This document shows, piece after piece, positions 1 through 5,733 of a stretch of DNA of 7,901 nucleotides. The notes beneath the pieces were generated by a model. It was not told the DNA's origin and did no database searches. It was given only the letters and a program-made list of their open reading frames with translations. Location: positions 1 through 7,901 of the forward strand of contig JAGBEM010000144.1 in assembly GCA_017936985.1 (NCBI GenBank), in the 5' to 3' direction. This DNA is from Oscillospiraceae bacterium. Lineage in GTDB: Bacteria; Bacillota_A; Clostridia; Oscillospirales; Oscillospiraceae. Position 1 is the first letter of the stretch; each line of letters begins with the position of its first letter. Position numbers and translations under genes: made by a program.

Positions 1-272
1 AACACAAAGCCCACATCGTGCCGCCGGTACTCCGTCAGCTGCTTGCGGCTGAATTTGGAGATCTCCTGTCCGTCAAGGGTTACTTTACCGGTGGTCAGGG
101 TATCCATACCGCCGAGAATATTCAGCAGTGTGGTCTTACCGGCACCGGAAGGGCCAACGATGACCACCAGTTCCCCTTTTTCCACAGTAAAGGAAGTATC
201 GTGCAGGGCATTGATCTGCACCTGCCCCATTTGGTAGGTTTTACCTACATTTTCAAATTCCAAAAAAGCCAT
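1..272 (-). CDS. ABC transporter ATP-binding protein, N-terminal part (runs off the left edge)
   Basis: This is the first 90 residues of a cytoplasmic ATPase subunit that would power a membrane transporter. Visible are the opening beta strands (MAFLEFENVGKTYQ), the Walker A motif GPSGAGKTT at residues 40-48, and the segment LTEYRRHDVGFVF leading into the Q-loop. The Q-loop glutamine, signature motif, Walker B and H-loop lie outside the window. The linker between Walker A and the Q-loop (LTEYRRHDVGFVF) resembles the MacB/LolD/FtsE-like group, which usually pairs with an FtsX-like permease. That pairing is family knowledge, because no permease is visible here. The start ATG at 272 has GGAG eight bases upstream and sits about 23 bases after a predicted transcription start, which makes it the first gene of its transcript. 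The substrate cannot be told. Confidence 0.93.
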   Translation of the reverse strand, partial: MAFLEFENVGKTYQMGQVQINALHDTSFTVEKGELVVIVGPSGAGKTTLLNILGGMDTLTTGKVTLDGQEISKFSRKQLTEYRRHDVGFV

Positions 273-301
273 AGATTACACTCCAGCGTCTGTTTTTCTC
301 T

Positions 302-310
302 ATTGTAGCA
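302..310 (-). promoter_or_regulatory. Extended -10 promoter for the ABC transporter gene
   Basis: Read on the minus strand this is TGCTACAAT, an extended -10 element (TG-N-TACAAT) about 30 bases before the ABC ATPase start codon. No good -35 box lies 16-18 bases upstream, which fits promoters that rely on the extended -10. Its place just after the hairpin at 365-390 supports separate transcription of the ABC gene. It is a sequence match only. Confidence 0.5.
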
Positions 311-364
311 TATTCCCGACAGGATTCGATACAAAATTGTAAACAAAATGTTTGAAAATTGCGA

Positions 365-390
365 AAAGACCGCGGATTTACGCGGTCTTT
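365..390 (-). terminator. Rho-independent terminator after the LUD-GtrA unit
   Basis: A perfect 10-bp stem (365-374 paired with 381-390, arms AAAGACCGCG and CGCGGTCTTT) closes a six-base loop. On the minus strand it is followed by only a short T run (TCTTTTCGC), so the U-tract is modest. It lies just past the GtrA gene and the mini-ORF and before the ABC gene's promoter, where a leftward transcript should end. A plus-strand T-rich stretch also follows, but no plus-strand gene precedes it. Confidence 0.7.
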
Positions 391-394
391 CATT

Positions 395-442
395 TTAGAG
401 AATGGTTTCCAGCACGTTGATATCCATCCTGTCAGTCTTCAT
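395..442 (-). CDS. Possible 15-codon small ORF overlapping the end of the GtrA gene
   Basis: On the minus strand an ATG at 442 opens MKTDRMDINVLETIL and stops at TAA (397-395), five bases before the terminator hairpin. A GGAGG sequence ends eight bases before the ATG, which is ideal spacing, and the ORF overlaps the last 11 bases of the GtrA gene in another frame, so translational coupling is possible. It may be a real micropeptide, the 5' remnant of a deleted downstream gene, or chance, because GGAGG also encodes GtrA residues. It has no hydrophobic stretch, signal peptide or recognisable motif. No function is assigned. Confidence 0.3.
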   Translation of the reverse strand: MKTDRMDINVLETIL

Positions 443-851
443 TCCTCTTTCCTCCAAAAACCAGCAACTTGCTACCCAAATAGTTTAAAACAATCACCAT
501 AACATTGGTAAAAAGCTTCATCCAGTTTCCGTTCCAGTTCAGGCAATCCACAGCCGCAAAAATAATGACTGTTTCCAAAAGGCCAGAGCCAATGCGGCAG
601 CCCAAGAATTTTGTCAATTCCGGCAGCAGCACTTTCGCCGACCAATCGCGGCTTTTAAACACAAATGGCTTATTGGTCAAAAATGCGAAGGCTACCGCCA
701 CGACCCAGGCAACGGCATTGCTGGCCGCGCCGCTGAACCCCAGCAGATTATAGCACGGAATATAGACCAGATAATTGATCACTGTGGTCAGCACACCGAA
801 CACCAGGTAAGTCAACACATCTGCATATTTTTCATAGAGTCTTTTCAGCAT
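432..851 (-). CDS. GtrA-family membrane protein
   Basis: This is a 139-residue integral membrane protein of the GtrA family (PF04138). Known members are implicated in moving lipid-linked sugars such as undecaprenyl-phosphate-glucose across the membrane, or in building cell-surface polysaccharide. Four hydrophobic segments are visible at roughly residues 13-33, 42-60, 78-101 and 111-131. Two family hallmarks appear: FLTNKPFVFKS after the second helix and NYLGSKLLVF at the end of the fourth. Length matches the family. The start is taken at ATG 851, where the 'A' is shared with the TAA stop of the LUD gene (TAATG), suggesting coupled translation. An AGGAGAGG sequence lies about 13 bases upstream, which is rather far. 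An earlier in-frame start at 941 would add 30 residues unlike any GtrA and is rejected. No glycosyltransferase is adjacent, so its partner is unknown. Confidence 0.9.
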   Translation of the reverse strand: MLKRLYEKYADVLTYLVFGVLTTVINYLVYIPCYNLLGFSGAASNAVAWVVAVAFAFLTNKPFVFKSRDWSAKVLLPELTKFLGCRIGSGLLETVIIFAAVDCLNWNGNWMKLFTNVMVIVLNYLGSKLLVFGGKRNED

Positions 852-1489
852 TACAATCCCAGGTCCTCTCCTACCAGGATGACTTTGATCCGTCCTGCCG
901 GGCGGCAGTGCCGGGTAATGACGATCTGGTTGCAAATGCAATCATCTGACTTACAATCACCGCAGGTGCCGGTAACAGTACAGGGGGTATTGCGCAGAAA
1001 GCGCTGCTGATTGGCAGGTGCTGCCACCGTTCTTGCCCGGCGGATAGCTTCCTCCAAGGAGTCCGCAACCTTGTTCATGCCAGCTACGACCAGCACCGTT
1101 TTAGGGCCATAGATAATGGCTGCCACCCGGTTGCCGGTACCATCGATATTAACCATCTGACCATCCAGGCTCAAGCCGTTGGCACCGGTGAGGAATACAT
1201 CCGCGCCAAGGCAATCGCGGGAAATTTGCTCCCGCTGGGCAGGATCCTTCGCCGCATCCCGATCAATAGCATGATAATCACCGTTTCGGACAGCGTCCAT
1301 GAGTCCGATCTGCTGACAGGACATGGCACCGCCCCAACCTACAGATGCACCTGCCGGGATCAGCTCCAGAGCCTTAGTCAGGGCGTCCTCCCCGGTTTTG
1401 CAGTAGTACGCGTCAAAATGGCGGCTTTGCAGATTCTTTACCAGAACCTGTCCCCGCTTCTCATAATAAAGTTCCTTGGGTGTTGGCAT
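851..1489 (-). CDS. LUD-domain (lactate utilization-like, DUF162) protein
   Basis: This is a 212-residue cytoplasmic protein of the LUD family (PF02589), related to LutC/YkgG. Characterised LutABC systems oxidise L-lactate, but stand-alone clostridial members like this one have no established reaction. Recognisable parts are the N-terminal helix (PTPKELYYEKRGQ), the glycine-rich segment ASVGWGGAMSC near residues 48-58, the ADVFLTGANGLSLDG core at 96-110, and the strand TVLVVAGMNKV at 131-141. A cysteine-rich stretch carries C170, C176, C179, C184 and C186, with C195 following, and could bind a metal or Fe-S centre. The start ATG at 1489 has AAGGAGG with an eight-base spacer and sits just below a predicted promoter. 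An in-frame extension up to 1753 would run through the neighbouring terminator and is rejected. LutA and LutB are absent from the window. The next gene, GtrA, overlaps by one base. Confidence 0.9.
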   Translation of the reverse strand: MPTPKELYYEKRGQVLVKNLQSRHFDAYYCKTGEDALTKALELIPAGASVGWGGAMSCQQIGLMDAVRNGDYHAIDRDAAKDPAQREQISRDCLGADVFLTGANGLSLDGQMVNIDGTGNRVAAIIYGPKTVLVVAGMNKVADSLEEAIRRARTVAAPANQQRFLRNTPCTVTGTCGDCKSDDCICNQIVITRHCRPAGRIKVILVGEDLGL

Positions 1490-1511
1490 AAAACACGCCT
1501 CCTTTTTTGCT

Positions 1512-1540
1512 ATTTTACAGGATAGCGCCAAAAAAGTAAA
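1512..1540 (-). promoter_or_regulatory. Sigma-A-like promoter for the LUD-GtrA unit
   Basis: On the minus strand TTTACT (1540-1535) and TAAAAT (1517-1512) are separated by 17 bases. The predicted transcription start near 1505 would leave a very short leader that begins almost at the AAGGAGG ribosome binding site (1504-1498). The -35 box nearly abuts the aminotransferase terminator hairpin, so the two genes are packed with almost no spare sequence. Confidence 0.5.
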
Positions 1541-1541
1541 G

Positions 1542-1570
1542 AATAAGAGGCGGAAAATCCGCCTCTTATT
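1542..1570 (-). terminator. Strong rho-independent terminator of the aminotransferase gene
   Basis: A perfect 12-bp stem (1542-1553 paired with 1559-1570, arms AATAAGAGGCGG and CCGCCTCTTATT) closes a five-base loop and is followed on the minus strand by the T-rich CTTTACTTTTTT. The hairpin starts on the last base of the aminotransferase stop codon. Confidence 0.88.
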
Positions 1571-2847
1571 TATGCATCCAGCAGTTTTTCCAGGGCTGCC
1601 AGCTTCAGACATACACACAGCACCTGCATAGCCTTTTCCAATTCTTCCAGGGGTGGCAGACTGGGAGCTACCCGAATCATGGAATCCTGGGGATCTACGC
1701 CATAAGGATAGGTGGCACCGGCTTCCGTCAAGGTCACACCGGCGGCTTTGCACAGCTCCAATGTGCGCTTTGCCGTTCCGGGCATGGCAGCCACACAGAC
1801 AAAATATCCGCCCTTGGGATGATGCCAGTGTGCAACACCCTTATTGGTCAGTTCAGAACGCAGGATCCGCAGCACCATCTCGAACTTGGGCCCCATGATC
1901 TGGGCGTGACGCTTCATCAGTTCCAATGTGTGAGCCTTATCCTTCAAATACAGCACATGGCGCAGTTGATTTACCTTATCGTAGGAAATGGTCTGTACGC
2001 CGATCAGCTTCAAGTGATAGGCAATGTTATCTTCCGAGGATGCCATCACCGAAATACCTGCGCCGGGGAAGGTGATCTTGGAGGTAGATGCAAATTCATA
2101 GACCATATTAGGGCGGCCTGCATCTGCGCACAGCTGAATGATGTCACGGAAAGGCTCAAAGTCCCCATCAAATTCGTGGATGCAGTATGCATTGTCCCAC
2201 ATGATTGCAAAATCCGGTGCCGCAGGCTTCAGGTTGGCAAAGCGGTCAATGGTATCCTCGCTGTAGCAGTAGCCCTGAGGATTGGAGTATTTGGGAACAC
2301 ACCAGATACCTTTCACCGTCGGGTCTTTCACCAGTTCTTCCACCAGATCCATATCCGGGCCATCCGGGGTCATGGGTACGATGATCAGCTCAAATCCGAA
2401 GCTCTCCGTAATGCGGAAATGCCGGTCATAACCGGGAGAGGGGCACAAAAATTTTACCTTTTCCTCCTTGCACCAGGGCCGGGGGCTATCTTTCAAGCCG
2501 TGCGCATAGGCCCGGGCAATCAGATCATGCATCAGTGTCAGACTGGCATTGCCGCCTACAAAGGTCTGGGAAGGTTTACAGCCTAAAATATCCGCCCAGT
2601 ATTTTCTGGCACATTGCAGACCAGCCAAATCACCGTAGTTGCGGCTGTCATTGCCGTCTATGATACAATCGGCCGGATCTGTCAGCACAGTCAGCATATC
2701 ACTGACCATGTCGATCTGCTTTCTGCTGGGCTTGCCACGAGACATATCCAGCTTCAGATTTTCGTCGGTCAAATGCTCATAACGGACACGAAGTATCTTC
2801 TGCTCGATCAGAAGTTCCTCTCTGGATCTGCAAGAATAGGTTGCCAT
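1570..2847 (-). CDS. Aspartate aminotransferase, PF12897 type (fold-type I PLP enzyme)
   Basis: This is a 425-residue cytoplasmic PLP-dependent aminotransferase, most likely swapping the amino group between glutamate and oxaloacetate to make aspartate and 2-oxoglutarate. The N-terminal LKLDMSRGKPS (residues 31-41) is typical of the PF12897 group that includes the Corynebacterium glutamicum enzyme. Catalytic features seen: N189-P190 in KYSNPQG, D218 in IMWDNAY (pyridine nitrogen contact) with Y221, the Schiff-base lysine K257 in STSKITFPGAG, and the substrate-carboxylate arginine R392 in MIRVAPS. Length fits the group. In-frame ATGs at 2874 and 2856 exist, but the promoter puts transcription start near 2882, too close for 2874. 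An AAAGG sits nine bases before 2847, so that start is chosen. The gene has its own promoter and terminator. The exact substrate (aspartate versus another amino acid) is inferred from family. Confidence 0.92.
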   Translation of the reverse strand: MATYSCRSREELLIEQKILRVRYEHLTDENLKLDMSRGKPSRKQIDMVSDMLTVLTDPADCIIDGNDSRNYGDLAGLQCARKYWADILGCKPSQTFVGGNASLTLMHDLIARAYAHGLKDSPRPWCKEEKVKFLCPSPGYDRHFRITESFGFELIIVPMTPDGPDMDLVEELVKDPTVKGIWCVPKYSNPQGYCYSEDTIDRFANLKPAAPDFAIMWDNAYCIHEFDGDFEPFRDIIQLCADAGRPNMVYEFASTSKITFPGAGISVMASSEDNIAYHLKLIGVQTISYDKVNQLRHVLYLKDKAHTLELMKRHAQIMGPKFEMVLRILRSELTNKGVAHWHHPKGGYFVCVAAMPGTAKRTLELCKAAGVTLTEAGATYPYGVDPQDSMIRVAPSLPPLEELEKAMQVLCVCLKLAALEKLLDA

Positions 2848-2888
2848 ACAATTCATCCTTTCCGTCATTTTCAAGTCATATCGGGCAT

Positions 2889-2917
2889 ATTATACGCTGT
2901 TGAGATAGAAATTGCAA
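2889..2917 (-). promoter_or_regulatory. Near-consensus promoter of the aminotransferase gene
   Basis: On the minus strand TTGCAA (2917-2912) and a perfect TATAAT (2894-2889) are separated by exactly 17 bases. Transcription would start near 2882, giving a leader of about 35 bases. An ACCATT direct-repeat copy lies over the -35 box. The match supports strong expression unless repressed. Confidence 0.8.
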
Positions 2918-2974
2918 CCATTTTTGCATGATTAAATTTTAAAACTTGCAAAATTCTACCATTTTCGTACCATT
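2917..2974. repeat. Three ACCATT direct repeats in the divergent control region
   Basis: ACCATT occurs at 2917-2922, 2958-2963 and 2969-2974. The last two are part of a longer repeat TACCATT (2957-2963 and 2968-2974) spaced 11 bases start to start, about one helical turn. The first and second share ACCATTTT followed by a Y-G-like pair. The array lies upstream of both divergent promoters and touches the aminotransferase -35 box. It could be a regulator's binding array or chance in AT-rich DNA. Confidence 0.3.
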
Positions 2975-2988
2975 GCACAAAACTGTGC
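2975..2988. repeat. Small inverted repeat in the divergent control region
   Basis: GCACA (2975-2979) and TGTGC (2984-2988) form a 5-bp inverted repeat around AAAC, with no T run after it. It follows directly after the third ACCATT copy. It is too weak to be a terminator and may be a protein site or chance. Confidence 0.2.
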
Positions 2989-3021
2989 CGGGATAAACCG
3001 GAAATTCGGAAAAATTCACCC

Positions 3022-3050
3022 TTGCTTTTTACTGTGCGATGACATAAAAT
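3022..3050 (+). promoter_or_regulatory. Sigma-A-like promoter of the type III glutamine synthetase gene
   Basis: TTGCTT (3022-3027) and TAAAAT (3045-3050) are separated by 17 bases on the plus strand. Transcription would start near 3057, leaving a leader of about 43 bases before the ATG at 3100. The -10 box lies inside a perfect 15-bp palindrome. Confidence 0.6.
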
Positions 3051-3056
3051 TTATGT
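3042..3056. promoter_or_regulatory. Candidate operator palindrome over the glutamine synthetase -10 box
   Basis: ACATAAAATTTATGT is a perfect inverted repeat of two 7-base arms around a single central base. It covers the whole -10 box and reaches the predicted transcription start, the classic place for a repressor to block polymerase. It does not match the TnrA/GlnR consensus TGTNAN7TNACA known from Bacillus. No regulator gene is in the window, and AT-rich palindromes can arise by chance. Confidence 0.45.
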
Positions 3057-3099
3057 ATGATGCGTATTTATGATCATTTTTCCGAAAGGACGTGCTACC

Positions 3100-5184
3100 A
3101 TGAGCGACATTCTCAATGTGCCCGAGATATTCGGTACCGATGTTTTTAACGATGCTACCATGCAACAGCGGCTCAGCGCCGATACCTATAACGCCTGGAA
3201 GCAATGCTTGAACACCGGGTCTTCCCTGCCTCTGGAGATCGCCAATGAAATCGCGGAAGCCATGAAGCTCTGGGCCATCGAAAAGGGTGCTACCCACTAT
3301 ACCCACTGGTTCCAGCCCATGACCGGCATTACTGCGGAAAAACACGATTCCTTTATCAGTCCCACCGGTGACGGCAAGGTCATTATGGAGTTTTCCGGCA
3401 AAGAATTGGTGCGCGGCGAGTCCGATGCCAGCTCTTTCCCCTCCGGCGGTCTGCGGGCCACTTTTGAAGCCCGAGGTTATACCGCCTGGGATCCGACCTC
3501 TTTCACATTTGTAAAAGACGGCAGTTTGTACATTCCTACTTGCTTCTTCTCCTATACCGGTGACGCACTGGACAAAAAGACACCTTTACTGCGCTCGTTG
3601 GATGCTATTTCCAAGGAAGCCTTGCGGATCCTGCGGCTCTTTGGTGACCAGCAGACACAGCGGATCCAGGTATCCGTTGGTGCGGAGCAGGAGTATTTCT
3701 TGATCCCCAAGGCACTGTATGCACAGCGGGAAGATCTGCGGCTGACCGGAAGAACGCTGTTCGGTGCCCACGCCCCCAAGGGGCAGGAGCTGGGTGATCA
3801 TTACTATGGCACTATCCGCACCCGTGTTTCTTCTTTCATGAAGGATCTGGATGAGCAGCTCTGGAGATTGGGTATCACCTCCAAGACCAAGCACAATGAG
3901 GGTGCCCCCTGTCAGCACGAAATGGCACCCATTTACTCCGATGCGTCCAACGCCTGCGACGGCAATCAGCTGACCATGGAGATCATGAAAAAATGCGCTG
4001 CCAAGCATGATTTGGTGTGTCTGCTCCATGAAAAGCCTTTCGCCGGTGTCAACGGCTCCGGTAAGCACAATAACTGGTCACTTTGTACGGACAGTGGCAA
4101 AAATCTGTTCAGCCCCGGCAAAACGCCCCGGCAGAACGCCCAGTTCCTGCTGTTTCTGGCAGCCTTCATTCAGGGTGTGGATGAGTACCAGGATTTCCTG
4201 CGCTGCACAGTTGCCACCGCCGGAAACGATCACCGTCTGGGTGCCAACGAAGCGCCACCTGCCATCATCTCCATCTTCCTGGGTGATGAGCTGAATGCTG
4301 TGGTGGAATCCATTATTCAAGGCTCCAGCTACACAGACCCGGAAAAGCGGCAGCTGCGGATCGGTGTGGATGTTCTGCCCGCCATTCCCAAGGACACCAC
4401 TGACCGCAACCGCACCTCCCCCATCGCTTTTACCGGCAATAAGTTTGAGCTGCGTATGGTGGGCTCTTCCCAGTCCATTGCCGGCCCCAATATCGCCATG
4501 AATACGATCATGGCTGATGTGCTGGGGCAGTTTGCGGATATTCTGGAAAACTCTGAAGATTTTGATGCTACCCTGCAGAAAGTGATCTGTGATGCCCTCA
4601 CAGCCCATCAGAGAGTGATTTTCAACGGTGACGGCTATTCGGATGTCTGGAAAAAAGAAGCCGTTCAGCGGGGTCTAAGCAACCTGCGTTCCACCCCGGA
4701 AGCGCTGCCCACCTACATCAGTCAGAAAAACATTGATCTGGTCACCCGGCATGGCATTTTTACAGAAAACGAGTTCCGGGCGCGGCATGAGATCCATCTG
4801 GAAAACTACCGGAAGGTCATCAACATCGAAGGAAGAACCATGGTGGATATGACCCTGCATCAGATTCTGCCCGCCGCACTGCGGTATTCTTCCGATCTTG
4901 CAGAAGCTGTTGAACGCAAGCGCAAAGCCGGTGTTTCCGCCAAAACAGAGCAATCCCTGGCTCAGCGGTTGTCTGTATGTTGCGACAGCCTGTACGAAAA
5001 GTGCGAGGCGCTGCACGAGGCACTGAAAGCCGTGCCAGCCGGCAGCCAGGAAGCTGCGGATTACCACGGCAAGGTTACCGTGCCCATGATGCAGGCTCTG
5101 CGCAAGGACGCGGATCTTCTGGAAAAGCTCACCGCTAAAACCTATTGGCCTTACCCCACATATTCGGATATTTTGTATTATTAA
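3100..5184 (+). CDS. glnN: Type III glutamine synthetase (GSIII)
   Basis: This 694-residue cytoplasmic enzyme joins ammonia to glutamate using ATP to make glutamine, the main entry point of ammonium into metabolism. The length, about 700 residues, marks the GSIII family rather than the 440-470 residue GSI. Motifs seen: the metal and glutamate site segment KHNEGAPCQHEMAPIY from residue 264, the nucleotide/substrate segment HEKPFAGVNGSGKHNNWS at 310-327, RNRTSP at 436-441, and NKFELRMVGSSQSIAGPN from 447. The GSIII-specific long C-terminal helical region is present and complete. ATG 3100 is chosen because GAAAGGA lies nine bases upstream; an in-frame ATG at 3070 lacks a binding site. The gene is monocistronic, with promoter at 3022-3050 and terminator at 5194-5223, and runs divergently from the aminotransferase. 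A glycine (G268) stands where I recall valine in many family members. Confidence 0.97.
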   Translation: MSDILNVPEIFGTDVFNDATMQQRLSADTYNAWKQCLNTGSSLPLEIANEIAEAMKLWAIEKGATHYTHWFQPMTGITAEKHDSFISPTGDGKVIMEFSGKELVRGESDASSFPSGGLRATFEARGYTAWDPTSFTFVKDGSLYIPTCFFSYTGDALDKKTPLLRSLDAISKEALRILRLFGDQQTQRIQVSVGAEQEYFLIPKALYAQREDLRLTGRTLFGAHAPKGQELGDHYYGTIRTRVSSFMKDLDEQLWRLGITSKTKHNEGAPCQHEMAPIYSDASNACDGNQLTMEIMKKCAAKHDLVCLLHEKPFAGVNGSGKHNNWSLCTDSGKNLFSPGKTPRQNAQFLLFLAAFIQGVDEYQDFLRCTVATAGNDHRLGANEAPPAIISIFLGDELNAVVESIIQGSSYTDPEKRQLRIGVDVLPAIPKDTTDRNRTSPIAFTGNKFELRMVGSSQSIAGPNIAMNTIMADVLGQFADILENSEDFDATLQKVICDALTAHQRVIFNGDGYSDVWKKEAVQRGLSNLRSTPEALPTYISQKNIDLVTRHGIFTENEFRARHEIHLENYRKVINIEGRTMVDMTLHQILPAALRYSSDLAEAVERKRKAGVSAKTEQSLAQRLSVCCDSLYEKCEALHEALKAVPAGSQEAADYHGKVTVPMMQALRKDADLLEKLTAKTYWPYPTYSDILYY

Positions 5185-5193
5185 AAAATATGC

Positions 5194-5223
5194 AAAAACG
5201 GCACCCGGATGGGTGCCGTTTTT
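5194..5223. terminator. Bidirectional rho-independent terminator between convergent genes
   Basis: A perfect 13-bp stem (5194-5206 paired with 5211-5223, arms AAAAACGGCACCC and GGGTGCCGTTTTT) closes a GGAT tetraloop. T-rich runs flank both sides, so it can end the glutamine synthetase transcript on the plus strand and the membrane protein transcript on the minus strand. Confidence 0.93.
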
Positions 5224-5241
5224 ATTTTATTCAGGACATAT

Positions 5242-5670
5242 TCAACCGCCCGGCGCACAGCCGTTATAGACTTTGTAAATAATACCATTCTCGTCATATT
5301 CCATATAGTAGAAATGGTCCAAGTGGTCAGGCATAATGGGGCCATTATCCTCATAGATGAAATAGGCAACTGTACCGCTGTGGCCTTCACTGATTTTGCC
5401 TAAATCAAACGCGCCATACTTTTCCTGAACCTCATAAACATTGCTTTGCAGGATTTCCCAGTCGTTGTATCGATAATAGGTTGAATGAGAAGCAGTATAC
5501 AAAACCGTTACAGCAAACAAAACGAGATGGATGCCCAAGGAAATCAAGACAGTTTTGCAACCGGTTTTGCGGATTATCCGTACGATAAGTAAAACTGTGC
5601 TGACAGCAATTCCGATAATCAATACAAACCAGATAAACAACATTCCAAGCAGAAAATCCAATTGTGTCAT
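5242..5670 (-). CDS. Hypothetical membrane protein with two N-terminal helices and an outer domain
   Basis: I do not recognise this 142-residue protein. It has a first hydrophobic segment at about residues 7-32, a short basic loop (RIIRKTGCK), and a second hydrophobic segment at about 39-60. A polar C-terminal domain of about 80 residues follows, rich in Tyr, Asp and Glu, and the protein ends in NGCAPGG. The positive loop suggests both termini face outward, so the C-terminal domain would sit outside the cell; this is inference. GGAGG lies eight bases before the ATG. The gene starts 63 bases after the dUTPase stop with no clear promoter or terminator between them, so it may be the last gene of that transcript. 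It is AT-rich: 46 of 120 bases at 5401-5520 are G or C (38%), against 65 of 120 in two glutamine synthetase blocks (54%). This hints at later acquisition. Confidence 0.75.
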   Translation of the reverse strand: MTQLDFLLGMLFIWFVLIIGIAVSTVLLIVRIIRKTGCKTVLISLGIHLVLFAVTVLYTASHSTYYRYNDWEILQSNVYEVQEKYGAFDLGKISEGHSGTVAYFIYEDNGPIMPDHLDHFYYMEYDENGIIYKVYNGCAPGG

Positions 5671-5733
5671 TGTCTGTACCTCCGATAAAACGTATTGACC
5701 GATTTCGGGCGTTTGTGAATCGCCTCGAAGGGT

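Noticed and set aside
18..308. Plus-strand open frame over the ABC ATPase
   Set aside because: The minus strand encodes a clear Walker A protein with a promoter and ribosome binding site; the plus frame is a shadow.
365..390. Hairpin as a CRISPR-like or attachment repeat
   Set aside because: It is a single copy with a T run at a transcript end, so a terminator explains it fully.
1490..1753. N-terminal extension of the LUD protein
   Set aside because: It would pass through the 12-bp terminator, the promoter and the aminotransferase coding end; ATG 1489 has an ideal ribosome binding site.
1819..2586. Long plus-strand open frame (255 codons) opposite the aminotransferase
   Set aside because: It lies wholly inside a gene with intact PLP motifs on the other strand, has no ribosome binding site or recognisable domain, and looks like an antisense shadow.
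2930..3060. GlnR/TnrA-type box or glutamine riboswitch before glnN
   Set aside because: No TGTNAN7TNACA match was found, and the predicted 43-base leader is too short for a known riboswitch.
4078..4608. Minus-strand open frame (176 codons) opposite glutamine synthetase
   Set aside because: It is antisense to highly conserved GSIII motifs, and its translation shows no domain-like pattern.
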